DNA of 64,000 nucleotides from NCBI GenBank assembly GCA_963843465.1, contig CAWJKP010000007.1, positions 186,001 through 250,000 of the forward strand, in the 5' to 3' direction. Below are positions 1 to 10,277 of this stretch, in pieces. The position numbers and the translations under genes are program-made. This stretch comes from CAWJKP01 sp963843465 (lineage in GTDB: Bacteria; Planctomycetota; Planctomycetia; Pirellulales; Thermoguttaceae). The notes under the pieces were generated by a model. That model worked only from the letters and a program-made list of their open reading frames with translations, ran no database searches and was not told where the DNA came from. Position 1 is the first letter of the stretch; every line of letters begins with the position of its first letter.

Positions 1-31
1 TCTTGAGCCATGCCGGCCCCTGACCTCTATT

Positions 32-490
32 CTACCCTCGACGGTGGCGTCTGCCAGCCAAGCCCACCGCCCCGACGCGCCCAGCGCGCGCCGTAGGCGC
101 GAGCCACCAAGCCAAGGCCGCCGAGATCTCGATGTTCAGGCGGGCCATTTCCTCGTCGTCGATGTGGCTGACCTGCTCATCATCAATGTCGGGTGCATCG
201 GGCCGTGACGAATCGGCCAATAGACCGAAGTACGAGCCCCAGCGGAGGCAGACGGCGACGGCAGCTCTTGCCTCGTCGTCCCGCTTGCTCGTCCCGCCCG
301 GTGGCACGGGCTTCGTTTCCAGGTAAGCGACGACCTGCCGGAACATCGGCACGGATGGCGGAGTAATCGTGGCGAAAGGCAGCCCCTTTTGATCTTCGGT
401 CAGCGTCCAAATCCCGCCGTCCAGTTCAAGGTCATTGGCGACCTGTACATGAAGTAGTCTATCGGACGTTGGGCTAACGCCTGGTTCCAT
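32..490 (-). CDS. hypothetical protein
   Basis: An open frame of 152 codons that I do not recognise. The N-terminal two thirds reads like a soluble protein with acidic patches, including a DDEQVSHIDDEE stretch near residue 105. The last 20 or so residues are Arg/Gly-rich and look like an out-of-frame tail, so the true C-terminus may be shifted by a small indel or lie just beyond the window edge. No signal peptide or membrane segment is visible. The neighbour downstream in the same direction is the window edge, so operon context is unknown. Confidence 0.45.
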   Translation of the reverse strand: MEPGVSPTSDRLLHVQVANDLELDGGIWTLTEDQKGLPFATITPPSVPMFRQVVAYLETKPVPPGGTSKRDDEARAAVAVCLRWGSYFGLLADSSRPDAPDIDDEQVSHIDDEEMARLNIEISAALAWWLAPTARAGRVGAVGLAGRRHRRG

Positions 491-576
491 GCCACTTTAC
501 CGATAGGCCACGCCGCGACAATTGTCGTAAACCATACACAGTTATCCTATTCGCGTTGGAACAGCGAGCGGTCGTG

Positions 577-1086
577 TCATCGCAGGTCGATCGATTGAGA
601 TATGCGGTTGCCGTTCAGATCCTCGATGTGGGCGTGGAAGGGCCCGTCCTCAGGCCGCCAACCGGGAACCAAGATGGGAAGCTCACCCTGCTTTGCCAGC
701 CGGACCGATCGTCTAGCAGGAGCCCCTTGCGTACGCTCGATCACCAAACTGTATCCCGCTGGATTCGGATCGCCTTGGTCGAAATGGTAATCCACGCTGA
801 AGCTCATCAACGTCCCTTCGGGCCCGGTCTGAGGTAAAGCCACGCCTGTCGAGAGGCGGATGGGCAGTTGGACTGAAGCGGAAGACTGCGGCGTGGCCGA
901 TGGTGCCGGTGGGGATGGAGCAGGCAGCTCCGATGAAGGTAGAGCTGGCGGCGGTGGTAGAGGGGGCGGTGCCGGCTTGATCACGTGGGGTGCCGTCGAA
1001 GCTGTCAACATGCGAGCGCGGCTTTCGAGCGTTCGCCGCCTTGGCCGTCCCTGGCTGGAGCCCGAGCAGCGTAAGCGAATTACCAT
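577..1086 (-). CDS. hypothetical proline-rich protein
   Basis: The C-terminal half (about residues 75-169) looks like a real folded domain, with alternating hydrophobic segments such as GTLMSFSVDYHFDQGDP and a run ending in SIDLR. It is preceded by a Pro/Ala/Ser-rich linker (residues 35-70) of the kind that joins an N-terminal membrane anchor to an extracytoplasmic domain. No anchor is visible in this frame. The N-terminal 25 residues are Arg-rich, and another frame is also open there, so the start is unsure and a frameshift is possible. Function is unknown. Confidence 0.45.
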   Translation of the reverse strand: MVIRLRCSGSSQGRPRRRTLESRARMLTASTAPHVIKPAPPPLPPPPALPSSELPAPSPPAPSATPQSSASVQLPIRLSTGVALPQTGPEGTLMSFSVDYHFDQGDPNPAGYSLVIERTQGAPARRSVRLAKQGELPILVPGWRPEDGPFHAHIEDLNGNRISQSIDLR

Positions 1087-1378
1087 CGGAAAGCGGCCTG
1101 ATCGCTGGCATCACTGACCCGTTCGATCATGATACCAGGGCCCTGATCAGCAGTGCGATGGTTGACTGGACTGCGGTGGGCTAAGCGGCCGGAAGATCAG
1201 CAAGGCCGCGATGTGCGAAAGCTGCCTGCTATCTTCCGGGAATCGTGGCGAGCATCACCGCACGGCCGGCCGACTCGAAGAAGGGCAACCGGCAAGCCTC
1301 GTTCAGGGGCCCGTCTTGTGCCAAACTCTCGCCGGGCGGATAATCTGCGCAAACAACGCCCCTAACGGACGGACAATA
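1087..1378. other. intergenic, nothing recognised
   Basis: About 290 bases between the minus-strand hypothetical gene and the plus-strand symporter gene. It should hold the two divergent promoters, but I see no clear -35/-10 pair, RNA gene or repeat. Confidence 0.4.
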
Positions 1379-3206
1379 ATGATGAACCACTTCGCACCTT
1401 TCCTCGCTACGACGCCGACGGTCTCTAACTTGACCGGCCTCGACTGGTTGATGATTGCACTTTACTTCAGCGTCTTGCTGGGGGTGGCGTGGTGGGTCAT
1501 TCGCAAGAGCAAGGACACGGCAGCCGATTACTTCCTTGCCGGCCGCAATCTCGGATGGTGGGTTGTGGGCGCGTCGATCTTCACCTCGAACATCGGCTCG
1601 GAACACGTGGTTGGGCTGGCCGGGTCCGGCGTCACTGACGGCGTGGCAATGGCCCATTTCGAGCTCCATGCGTGGTGCCTGCTGGTTTTGGCCTGGGTCT
1701 TCGTTCCCTTCTACGCCCGCTCGATGGTCTTCACCATGCCGGAGTTCCTGGAGCGGCGGTTTTCACCCGCCTCGCGCTACGTGCTGTCGGTCGTGTCGCT
1801 GGTCACCTTCATCGTTTCCAAAATCGCGGTGGGGATCTTTGCCGGCGGCGTGGTGTTCCGCACGCTGCTGCCGGAAATCCATTTTTCCGTGGGCGGGATT
1901 CCAATCAACAGTTTTTGGATCGGCTCGGTACTCGTGCTCGTGTTAACCGGCTTGTACACCAGCCTGGGCGGAATGCGGGCCGTGGCCTACAACGACTCCG
2001 TCCAAGCCGTCGTTCTGATCCTTGGCTCGGCACTGTTGACGACCTACGGGTTGATCAAGCTGGGCGGCTGGACCGAGTTGCGCCAGATTTGCGGGTCGGA
2101 CATGTTCAACCTCTGGAAACCGCTGGTTCCGCCCGGTGTGGAGGGGACCTGGGAGCCAGTGAAGCAATCCGGCCGCATGGCCTGGTATTTCAACGGTTAC
2201 TTCCCCTGGCTGGGCATGCTCTTCTGCGCCGATGGGCGGCTTGTGGTACTGGTGTACCGATCAGTACATCGTGCAGCGGGCCCTGGGTGCCGCGAATCAG
2301 CAATCGGCCCGCCGCGGCAGCATCTGCGCCGGCGTGCTGAAGCTCCTCCCCGTCTACTTGTTCATCGTCCCGGGCCTGGTGTGCTTTGCATTGGCGAAGA
2401 GCGGCAAGGTTCCGGAGTTGACCGCGGCATTGTTCCGCAATGGCAACATCGGTCAGGAAGAGGCACAGGCTGCCTTCCCGCTCATGGTGCAATACCTGTT
2501 GCCGCCCGGGTTGCGCGGTATCGTCGTGGCAGGGTTGCTCTCGGCGCTGATGGGCTCATTGGCGGGCGTGTTCAATGCCTGCTCGACCCTCTTCACCGTG
2601 GACCTCTATGAGAAGTGGAAGCCCCAGGCCACGCAGCACGAGTTGGTGCGCATGGGTCGACTGGCCACTGGCGTGATGGTGCTCATCTCCATGGCCTGGC
2701 TTCCCGTCATCGAACACGCGCATGGTTTGTACTATTATCTCCAGGCGGTATCAAGTTACCTGTTCCCGCCCATGTTTGTCGTCTTCTTCTTCGGCGTGTT
2801 CGGCAAACGCCTCAATGGCAAGGGCTGCGTCGCCGCGATGATCGTGGGCTTCATAATGGGCATCTTTCGCATGGCGGTGGACACCCCTGTTACGCTGGGC
2901 TGGTTCGGCTACGACGCCAAGGGAATGGCCAAGGGCTATGCCGAAGGCTCGTTCCTCTGGATTGTCAACAACACGTATTTCCAGTACTTCAGCCTGCTCA
3001 TCGCCTTCGTATCGGCGCTGACCATGATCGCCGTGAGTTACATGACTGAACCGCCGCAGTACGACAAGATCAAGGGACTCACCTTGGGAACAGCCACGGA
3101 GAACGACCTCCGTGTGACCCGCGAGAGCTGGGATTGGCGCGACGTGCTAGCCTCCGCCTTTATCTTACTGTGCATCCTTGGCGCCTACCTGTACTTCCGA
3201 GGATAA
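1379..3206 (+). CDS. sodium:solute symporter (SSS family), frameshifted
   Basis: Encodes an SGLT-type Na+-coupled solute transporter of the inner membrane with about 13-14 hydrophobic segments. The N-terminal part carries the family hallmark around residues 40-70 (YFLAGRNLGWWVVGASIFTS, then IGSEHVVGLAGSG) and the later LYTSLGGMRAVAYND segment. The reading frame breaks at about 2228: the first frame reads to LGMLFC and the second resumes as APMGGLWYWCTDQ and continues to the C-terminus at 3206. Restoring two bases in the GC-rich run there joins the halves into a protein of normal family length (about 609 residues). The start is the first of two adjacent ATGs, at 1379. Substrate cannot be told from sequence; sugars or polyols are common in this branch. 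Real pseudogene or sequence error cannot be separated here, but error is favoured because both halves are fully conserved. Confidence 0.9.
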
Positions 3207-3446
3207 AGGCCATGATTGATCTTGATCATCTTCAGTTTCCCGTCGTCGTAGTGCGGAAACACGGTCGGACGAGCCAACCGTGACACCCGCCAATCGAAGA
3301 TCAACGGCACACTAGCACACGCGACGGGCCGAGCGTTCGGGCCTGCGGATCGGCATCCGAGGTAGCGACGAGGCGGAACTCCGGAACGTAACCGACTTTG
3401 CTCCTCTTTCGGCAGGGCGACAAGCACCAGCGCCACCTTCTAAGCC
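3207..3446. other. intergenic, no convincing gene
   Basis: No open frame here looks like a protein. With the repeats that follow, it forms a gene-poor stretch of about 760 bases between the symporter and the insertion sequence. It reads as decayed accessory DNA. Confidence 0.4.
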
Positions 3447-3520
3447 GCGCCGATGCGTTGCCTGGAGGGCTGGCTGGGACTGTCAATGCTGTAGCGGCTG
3501 AGGGTCATGAAGGTCAGCAG
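3447..3520 (+). repeat. degenerate repeat copy (pairs with 10551-10624)
   Basis: About 74 bases that align with 10551-10624 at roughly 80% identity by eye. In one frame both copies read RCL(E/K)GWLGLS followed by a leucine/arginine-rich helix, and here that frame is broken by a stop. The pair therefore looks like two decayed copies of one protein-coding segment of unknown identity. Confidence 0.6.
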
Positions 3521-3521
3521 G

Positions 3522-3599
3522 ATCCTGGGTGGGACGTTTGAGGACGGGGACTGTACACTTCATAATTGCTCCTTCCATCTTTGTTCACCGGGGGCTCTC
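3522..3599 (-). repeat. 78-base copy of the GH59 gene start
   Basis: This stretch matches 21240-21317 at 77 of 78 positions. On the minus strand it contains the same ribosome binding site (GGAAGGAGC), ATG and first 14 codons (MKCTVPVLKRPTQD) as the GH59 gene. The only difference is a synonymous AAA/AAG change in the lysine codon. Here the frame then runs into unrelated sequence and soon stops. It is a duplicated gene start and leader, either a relic of recombination or part of a dispersed element. Confidence 0.85.
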
Positions 3600-3966
3600 G
3601 CGCACGGAGTGGATACCCGTATTCCCACCAGCAGGCACTGAGTCTTCACGCCCATTCTACTGCCGTGAACCCGGTGCTACAAATGGTTGGTATTTTGGAG
3701 TGCTGGGCTGCGCCTTCGGCTACTTCTACCCGATGCCGCTCAGCTCTCATCAAAGGGATGGGTTTCTGGGGCACTCCCTCGCGTCTCATCAAAGGGTAGT
3801 TTGAAGAAGCGTCCGGGAAAACGGATGACTTTCTGGAAATTCATCGGCAACAAGCGAATAGGCAGCCGTTCACGAAGTTCTTGCTCTTGCTCTGCGGGAT
3901 AGACCGCACTGCGAAAGCCAGCTGATCAATGTGAATCCTTAACAGCGGGCTTGATTTGTCAAGCCC

Positions 3967-5478
3967 GTAACCGTTCACGGCCCGGAGGCCGTTCTTTCGT
4001 AAATTGATCTGGACACAGGAGGGGTTTTCGGGGACGACATACGTCATGCCGTCCAACGAAGCAAGGCCACTGACGATTCCACCAGAACTCGATGCCGAGA
4101 TGACCCCGGCAGTCCGTGCCTTTGTCGGGTTGCTGCTGGACCGGATTGCGAAACTGGAAGCCCGGGTGGAAGAACTCGAACGTGGCCGGAAAACGCCGCA
4201 GAACTCCTCGTTGCCGCCCAGCACAGTGCATCCCCATGCCAAACCCGTCTCGACGAAACGCAAGTCGAAGAAGAAACGCGGCGGGCAGCCGGGGCACAAG
4301 AAACATGAGCGGCCGTTGATCCCCGCCGAGGAGTGCGACGAGGTGAAGCCTCTGAAGCCGACCGAATGCCGACGCTGCGGCGAAAAGCTCTCCGGCAGCG
4401 ATCCCGAGCCGCTGCGGCACCAGGTGTGGGAATTGCCGGAGATCAAGGCCCACGTGACCGAGTACCAGCGGCATCGGCTGGCGTGTCCCTCGTGCGGAGA
4501 AACAACCTGTGCGGAACTGCCTCGCGGCGTGCCTCTGGGGCAGACAGGACCGCGATTGATGGCCTTCACCGCGCTGTTGATGGCCTACTATCGCCAAAGC
4601 AAGCGGCGCACGGCCGAGTTCCTCACGACGCTCTTGGGCCAGCCCTGCTGTCCGGCGCTGACTGTGAAGATCGAGAACCAGGTGACGGCGGCCGTGCGGC
4701 CGTCGTATGAGGCGCTGGCGGCTCAACTGCCCGCCCAAGAGCAGTTGAACATCGACGAAACGGGGACCAAGCAGGAAAACGACAAGGCGTGGCTGTGGAC
4801 CTTCGTCGCCGGCATGTTCACCGTGTTTGCCGTGCGTGCCACGCGCGAGGCCACGGCATTGACCACCTTCCTGGGTGCGTCGTTCCACGGCATCGTCACC
4901 TGCGATCGGGCCAAAATGTACTGGCACCTGGGCCGTTTGCAATGGTGCTGGGCCCACCTGAAACGCGATTTCCAAGCGATGATCGACAGCGGCGACCCTC
5001 GGGCGAAGCACCTGGGCTTCCGCTTGCGGCACGCAGCGTGCGAATTGTTCGAGCACTGGGCCGACTACCGCCAGGGCAGAATTTCGAGGGCGGCCTTGCT
5101 GCGTCGGATGGCCCCCGTCCGCCGCAACGTGGAGCGTTTGCTGCTGCGTGGCACCCAATGCGGTCACGCCGACACGCGCGGCACGTGCCGGGAATTGTAC
5201 GAACATCGCTCCTGGCTGTGGATGTTCCTGCGTCACGAAGGGCTGGAACCGACAAACAATGCGGGCGAGCGGTCGTTGCGTCATGCGGTGATTTGGCGAA
5301 AGCTTTCCTTCGGGACCCAAAGCGCCAACGGCAGCCGCTTCGTCGAGACGATGCTGACGGTAGTAGAAACCTGCCGCCAGCAGCGCCGCAACGCCTTCGC
5401 TTTCCTGGCTCACGCCGTCGAAGCTCATCTTGCCCACCAACCTGCCCCTTCATTGCTCCCCGGGGCGTGAACGGTTAC
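3967..5478 (+). mobile_element. IS66-family insertion sequence (tnpC-only type), apparently intact
   Basis: The element is bounded by 13-base perfect terminal inverted repeats: GTAACCGTTCACG at 3967-3979 and its complement at 5466-5478. IS66 elements typically begin with GTAA. A 9-base direct repeat, GTCAAGCCC, flanks it at 3958-3966 and 5479-5487, one base of which overlaps the terminus. This fits the 8-base target duplication known for the family. Only the large transposase is present and no tnpA or tnpB precedes it, as in the ISBst12-like branch. The transposase stop codon lies within the right inverted repeat. Intact ends, duplication and open frame suggest a recent insertion. Confidence 0.9.
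4004..5470 (+). CDS. tnpC: IS66-family transposase (TnpC)
   Basis: A 488-residue DDE transposase. An N-terminal coiled-coil leucine-zipper region (about residues 40-60, KLEARVEELERG) is followed by the conserved PQNSSLPPS segment. A basic GGQPGHK motif comes next, then a zinc-finger-like CRRCGEKL...CPSCGE pair at about 122-168. The catalytic core has DET (in NIDETGTK), D in CDRAKMYWHL, and E in the TNNAGERSLR motif. All parts are present, so it is likely active. A second ATG at 4046 could also serve as start. It fills almost the whole insertion sequence. Confidence 0.95.
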   Translation: MIWTQEGFSGTTYVMPSNEARPLTIPPELDAEMTPAVRAFVGLLLDRIAKLEARVEELERGRKTPQNSSLPPSTVHPHAKPVSTKRKSKKKRGGQPGHKKHERPLIPAEECDEVKPLKPTECRRCGEKLSGSDPEPLRHQVWELPEIKAHVTEYQRHRLACPSCGETTCAELPRGVPLGQTGPRLMAFTALLMAYYRQSKRRTAEFLTTLLGQPCCPALTVKIENQVTAAVRPSYEALAAQLPAQEQLNIDETGTKQENDKAWLWTFVAGMFTVFAVRATREATALTTFLGASFHGIVTCDRAKMYWHLGRLQWCWAHLKRDFQAMIDSGDPRAKHLGFRLRHAACELFEHWADYRQGRISRAALLRRMAPVRRNVERLLLRGTQCGHADTRGTCRELYEHRSWLWMFLRHEGLEPTNNAGERSLRHAVIWRKLSFGTQSANGSRFVETMLTVVETCRQQRRNAFAFLAHAVEAHLAHQPAPSLLPGA

Positions 5479-5564
5479 GTCAAGCCCACTCGCCGCCACG
5501 AGCCACGCTGCTCACGCATATACACATCCCCGATTGAAACTGCCGCCGTGATAGCGATGCTGTG

Positions 5565-6851
5565 CTAACTGCCGGTGAACTCAAAGTCCGTTGATTGCAG
5601 ATCGCTGACACCCTCATGCGGCCCGTAGGGACGAGGCATGGGCTGCGCGTCGCCATAGTCATTGACGGCCCGGCAAAAGAGCCGGTATTTGCCCGGCTTC
5701 AGATCTCTCACCGGCGGAGATACCCAATAGGCCAAGAAGCTGGGTATGGGCCATTGCAGCGGGGCGCCGTCTTCCGACAGCCCAAAGACACTTTTCGGGC
5801 CACCGGGAATCAGGGACGCAAAGTTGGCCGGAGCCGGCAGGATGACGCCGTCTTTCCATGGGAGCCACTGCAAATACACGTCGTCATCAGTCGTTTTCGT
5901 GTCGGCCGGTGCAACGGCGTATTGGACGAGTTTCAGGCCGGACATGCCCGCCCATGCCCGTCCGCCGAACATCAACGGTTGCTTCGAGACAACGGCCGGT
6001 TTCTCAGCAAAGGACTTCATCGGGCTGTTGACATCTCTGCCGCTCTTGGCGTAATTGTCGGTCTCGGTGTTGTCGTTGGTAAGCATGATACGGCGCACAT
6101 CCTTGACGTTCATGAAACCGTAGTGTTCATGCACAATCACCCGCACGGGACCGCCATGAGCGAGCCAATCGCCGTTGAATTTCAGGCAGAGCATTACCGG
6201 CGCCATGCCGATGGGATCCTCGAACACCCGTGCTGGCGGCAGCGTGCTACACCACTGCTGTTTTGCTGGGTCCTTGGGGTCAAAGGCATGCATTGCAATG
6301 CGACGGATCACTCCTTTGGGATTGGGCTTGGCCAGCCAGAGAACGTCACGCAACGCAACGCCCTCGTACAAGCCGTAGGCGGCCATGGAGGGCATACCCA
6401 GGCAAACCAGACTTTTCAAGATTCGCACCGGGCGCTGGTTAGCCATGCGCAGAGAATCGACATAGGTGATGACATTGTGGGTGGCTTTGGTGCGCGGCTC
6501 TTTCAGCAAATTCTGGCTGCGTGCATCGGTGGTCACGTCCAGAGTCCAGGCATCCAATCCGGCGGCGGCCAACTCCCTGGGCGTCCGCTCCCATGATCCT
6601 GTCTTGCCGCGCTGGTCTGGACTGCGATTCTGGAAATAATCCCGCGTGCCGCCGGGCCCGGCAAGATACTTGGCCACCTCAGGGTCCAACAACGCAGCCG
6701 GGGGGCGCAACGCAACTTCCGCCGCCGATGCGCCCGCGGGCAAGCTGGCCAGCGGCAGCATTGCGCCGGCCCCGGCGGCCAGGGCTGCGCCCAACGCATT
6801 GCGCCGGCTGATCGTTGGCGGGGTTTGGCGTTTCGAGTGTGGGGTAGACAT
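5565..6851 (-). CDS. sulfite-oxidase-like molybdopterin oxidoreductase, Tat-exported
   Basis: A 428-residue protein with a twin-arginine signal (ISRRNALGAALAAGAGA, residues 14-30), so it is exported folded with its cofactor. Residues about 95-265 match the sulfite oxidase molybdopterin domain. The conserved cofactor-ligating cysteine is Cys150 in KSLVCLG, followed by the YEGVALRDVLW segment and PVRVIVHEHYG. Residues about 290-425 match the Mo-co dimerisation domain, including GRAWAGMSGLKLVQYAV and a final RAVNDYGDAQP. The start at 6851 is preceded by GGGGAG at good spacing. No haem or cytochrome partner gene is adjacent, so the electron acceptor and substrate (sulfite, thiosulfate or another S/N oxide) are unknown. 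Confidence 0.85.
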   Translation of the reverse strand: MSTPHSKRQTPPTISRRNALGAALAAGAGAMLPLASLPAGASAAEVALRPPAALLDPEVAKYLAGPGGTRDYFQNRSPDQRGKTGSWERTPRELAAAGLDAWTLDVTTDARSQNLLKEPRTKATHNVITYVDSLRMANQRPVRILKSLVCLGMPSMAAYGLYEGVALRDVLWLAKPNPKGVIRRIAMHAFDPKDPAKQQWCSTLPPARVFEDPIGMAPVMLCLKFNGDWLAHGGPVRVIVHEHYGFMNVKDVRRIMLTNDNTETDNYAKSGRDVNSPMKSFAEKPAVVSKQPLMFGGRAWAGMSGLKLVQYAVAPADTKTTDDDVYLQWLPWKDGVILPAPANFASLIPGGPKSVFGLSEDGAPLQWPIPSFLAYWVSPPVRDLKPGKYRLFCRAVNDYGDAQPMPRPYGPHEGVSDLQSTDFEFTGS

Positions 6852-7007
6852 TCTGCTCCCCTGCAATGGAGTTTGTCCAATGGTAGCCGTTCAAGGCCGG
6901 GCCGCCTCGAACGGTTAACCCAACGGCACTGCTATGATTTTGACTTGGCGGTCTAGGGAAGTCAAACCGATAGCAGCCCGAGATACCTTCGGCTCTTTCC
7001 TTTCGTG

Positions 7008-8150
7008 TCACATGAAATCAACAAGCACGCTGTTTTGCAGGTCCATACCGAGGCGCGTAAGCCTTAAAGCACCTTCGTGCCATTCAAGCAGCCCGTCGTT
7101 CATCGGTTTATCCAGTTTTTCACCGAACGCCTCGCGGATACTCATCCCGTGCATTTGCGTAAAATCCCCATTCTTCACGCCGCGCGTGATGCGCAGGCCC
7201 AGCATCATGCTCTCAAACCGCGCGTCTTCTTTTGATATTTGCTCCGTCTTCGGTTCTTCACCTCCCAAGTACGCATCAATCTTTGAGGGGTTCATAATAC
7301 GGCATTCCTCGAAAAAGCTGTGTGCCGCGCAGCCGAAGCCAAGGTACGGCACGCGTGTCCAGCAGCCGACATTATGCCGGCAGGCGTACCCTTCGCGTGC
7401 GAAATTGCTGATTTCATATTGATGAAAGTCGTGCTCCGCGAGCGTCTGCCACGCAAGCTCGTACATATCGCGATCAACTTCCTCATCGGGAAGCGCCAGC
7501 TTTCCCACAGTGACATCGCGGCAGATCGGCGTTCCTTCCTCAACAATCAAACCGTAACAGGAGAGATGCGTGGGGGAGATCGCAATCGCGGCCTCCAGCG
7601 TTTCCCGTACATCCGGAACGGTTTGCGAAGGCAGACCGAACATCAGGTCCAGGTTAAGATTATCAAATCCCGCTTTACGCGCAATTTCTACGGAAGCGAT
7701 CACTTTCTCCCAATCATGAATCCTGCCGATGAGACGCAAAAGACGCGCCTGCCTTGCCTGCGCGCCCATGGACAGCCGGTTAACACCCGCTTTGCGCAGC
7801 GCTTGCGCAAAGGGCATCGTGAGTGTTCCAGGGTTGCATTCGCAGGTGATCTCGGCACCCTTTTCAATTGGGAATGCTTCAAACAGAGCATCCAGGATGC
7901 GTGTTACCTGGGACTCGTCCAGAAGCGAGGGCGTGCCCCCACCCAGGAAAATCGTATCCGCTTTCGGATGCCCCGTTTCTGCGCCGCGCCGTGTTATCTC
8001 CCGGATAACGGCATCCACATAGCGCGGGATATCCGCCTCGCGCCCCGCGTACGATGCAAAATCGCAATACGCGCACTTGCTTACGCAAAAGGGCACGTGT
8101 ACATAAAGCCCGATCGGCTTTCGTTGGCTCAACGAATCCTTTGCCCGCAT
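7008..8150 (-). CDS. hemW: HemW-like radical SAM protein (haem chaperone / former oxygen-independent coproporphyrinogen oxidase)
   Basis: 380 residues. The radical SAM cluster motif is CVSKCAYCDF near the N-terminus, with a GGGTPSLL SAM-binding segment. The HemW-type C-terminal region includes CRHNVGCWTRVPYLGFGCAAHSF. HemW is thought to insert haem into respiratory proteins rather than to oxidise coproporphyrinogen. The ATG at 8150 lies 4 bases after the lepA stop with a GGAAGAAG ribosome site inside the lepA end, so the two genes are co-transcribed. Base composition is visibly lower in GC than the neighbours, and the lepA-hemW order is common in Firmicutes, which raises the question of transfer. 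Confidence 0.9.
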   Translation of the reverse strand: MRAKDSLSQRKPIGLYVHVPFCVSKCAYCDFASYAGREADIPRYVDAVIREITRRGAETGHPKADTIFLGGGTPSLLDESQVTRILDALFEAFPIEKGAEITCECNPGTLTMPFAQALRKAGVNRLSMGAQARQARLLRLIGRIHDWEKVIASVEIARKAGFDNLNLDLMFGLPSQTVPDVRETLEAAIAISPTHLSCYGLIVEEGTPICRDVTVGKLALPDEEVDRDMYELAWQTLAEHDFHQYEISNFAREGYACRHNVGCWTRVPYLGFGCAAHSFFEECRIMNPSKIDAYLGGEEPKTEQISKEDARFESMMLGLRITRGVKNGDFTQMHGMSIREAFGEKLDKPMNDGLLEWHEGALRLTRLGMDLQNSVLVDFM

Positions 8151-8154
8151 TCGC

Positions 8155-9953
8155 TCACTTCTTCCTGTCCGCTGCAAGGACCGCAATGAAGGCCTTTTGG
8201 GGTATCTGGACTTGGCCGACCTGCTTCATCTTCGCCTTGCCCTTCTTCTGCTTGTCGAGGAGCTTTCTCTTGCGCGACACGTCGCCGCCGTAGCACTTGG
8301 CCGTAACATCCTTGCGGTACGCCTGGATCGTCGAGCGCGCGATGACCTTGCCGCCGATGACGCCCTGGATCGGGATCTTGAACTGGTGGCGGGGAATCGC
8401 TTCGGCCAGTTGCTCGCAGTAGTGTAGCGCCCGTGCTCGCGCCTTGTCGCGATGGACCAGGTAGGCAAGCGTATCGACCGGTTCCTGGTTAATCAGGATT
8501 TCGACCTTTACCACATCGGTCTCGCGATAATCGATGGGGACGTAATCGAAGGAACCGTAGCCGCGGGTGACCGTCTTGAGCTTGCCGTAGAAATCGAAGA
8601 GCACCTCGCCGAGCGGCATCTCGCTGATCACCTCGACCCGGCCCACGGCCAGGTAATTCATTCGATGGCTCGCCGAGCGATATTCACGGCATAGCTCCAT
8701 GACCGATCCGACGGACTCTTCGGCGCAAGAATCGACGCCTTGATGTACGGCTCCGTGACGCTGGCGATCTTGAACGGATCGGGCCAGTGTCCCGGGTTGT
8801 CGACCTCGAGAATGTTGCCGTCGTTCAAGGTCACCTTGTACCTGACCGACGGAGCCGAGACGACCAGCCCGATGTCAAACTCCCGCTGCAGGCGCTCCTG
8901 GATCACGTCCAGGTGCAGCAGGCCGAGGAATCCGCAGCGAAACCCGAAGCCCAGGGCTGCGGAGCTGTCTTTCTCATACGTCAGGGAGGCGTCGTTGATG
9001 GCCAGCTTGTCCAGGGCCTTCGCGAGTTCGCGGTACTCGTCCGCATCGATCGGATAGATCGAAGAAAAGACGACCTGTTTCGCCTTCTTGTAGCCGGGGA
9101 CCGGTTCGGCCGCCGAGCGGCTGAGGTGGGTGATCGTATCGCCGATTTCGATCTCCCGCACGCTCTTGATTCCAGCGATGATGTATCCCACCTCCCCGGC
9201 GCTGAGCCGCTCCTTGGGATAGAACTTCAGCCGACTGATCCCCACTTCTTCCACCGTGTAATCCCAGCCCGAGTGCATGAAATGGATGGCGTCGCCGGGT
9301 TTCACCGTGCCATCCATGACGCGGCACAGGAGGATCACCCCGCGATAACGATCGAACTGCGCGTCGAAGATGAGCGCTTTCAGCGGCCCGGTCGGGTCGC
9401 CCTTGGGGCAAGGCAACTTCGCGACGATTCCCGTGAGCACGTCTTGAATGCCGAAACCGGTCTTGGCCGAGATGGGGATCGCCGCGAACGGATCGAGCCC
9501 CAGGTCTTTATCGATCTCCTCGCGCACCCGCTCGACATCGGCGGCGGGCAGATCGATCTTGTTGATTATCGGCAGCAATTCCAGGTTGTGATCCAGTGCC
9601 AGGTAGAGGTTGGCGACCGTCTGCGCCTCGACACCCTGGGATGCATCCACGACAATCAACGCACCGTCGCACGCCAGGAGCGAGCGCCGCACCTCGTGCG
9701 AAAAATCGACATGCCCCGGGGTGTCGATCAGGTTCAGCTGATAGTCCTGCCCGTCGGGGGCGCGGTAGGAAAGCGTGATCGAATTGCTCTTGATCGTGAT
9801 CCCCCGCTCGCGCTCGATATCCATCGAGTCGAGTAGCTGGTCGCGAAACTCGCGCTGCGAAACGCCGCCACAGGCCTGGATCAACCGATCGGCCAGGGTT
9901 GATTTCCCATGGTCAATATGGGCGATGATGCAGAAGTTACGAATATGGTTCAT
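8155..9953 (-). CDS. lepA: elongation factor 4 (LepA), one frameshift
   Basis: LepA is a ribosome-bound GTPase that back-translocates or remodels stalled ribosomes. The start MNHIRNFCIIAHIDHGKST at 9953 holds the G1 P-loop. DTPGHVDFS (G3) and NKIDLP (G4) follow, with the LepA-specific GFRCGFLGLLHLDV region. The frame breaks at about 8718: the upstream frame ends after ASILAPK and the downstream frame resumes at MELCREYRS. Adding one base (AAG-GAG) restores the conserved sequence APKESVGSVMEL. The C-terminal LepA domain (KCYGGDVSRKRKLLDKQKKG) is complete. As lepA is near-universal and the rest is intact, a sequence error is more likely than a real mutation. Confidence 0.95.
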
Positions 9954-10277
9954 GAAACGTGTTGAACAAATTGCTGACGCTTTGGACGCGGCGATTGGTG
10001 TGCGAACGATCAACGACCTCGATGTACGAGTCCCTGCCCCCCACTTGCCACAGAGGCCCCGCACGGACAAGGCCCCTTGGCTGCCTCTGAATCCATGGAT
10101 TCTAATCCATGACGCTGACAACGGATAGGGATGGACGTGGATGCGCTCCCCGACAAACCGGCTTCGAGTCGGACGGGCGGGACACGCAGCCGAAATGGTC
10201 GGAAATTCGTTCGTTTCCCGGGACGATCAGCCCATCCTGCGACCCTGCGGCAATCTCCGTACCTGCCGTGGTCCGAA
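9954..10277. other. intergenic, nothing recognised
   Basis: Sequence upstream of lepA without a convincing gene. It should contain the lepA-hemW promoter, which I cannot place. Confidence 0.35.

Noticed and set aside
3959..5440. 493-codon minus-strand frame over the IS66 element
   Set aside because: Antisense to a complete transposase with all catalytic motifs.
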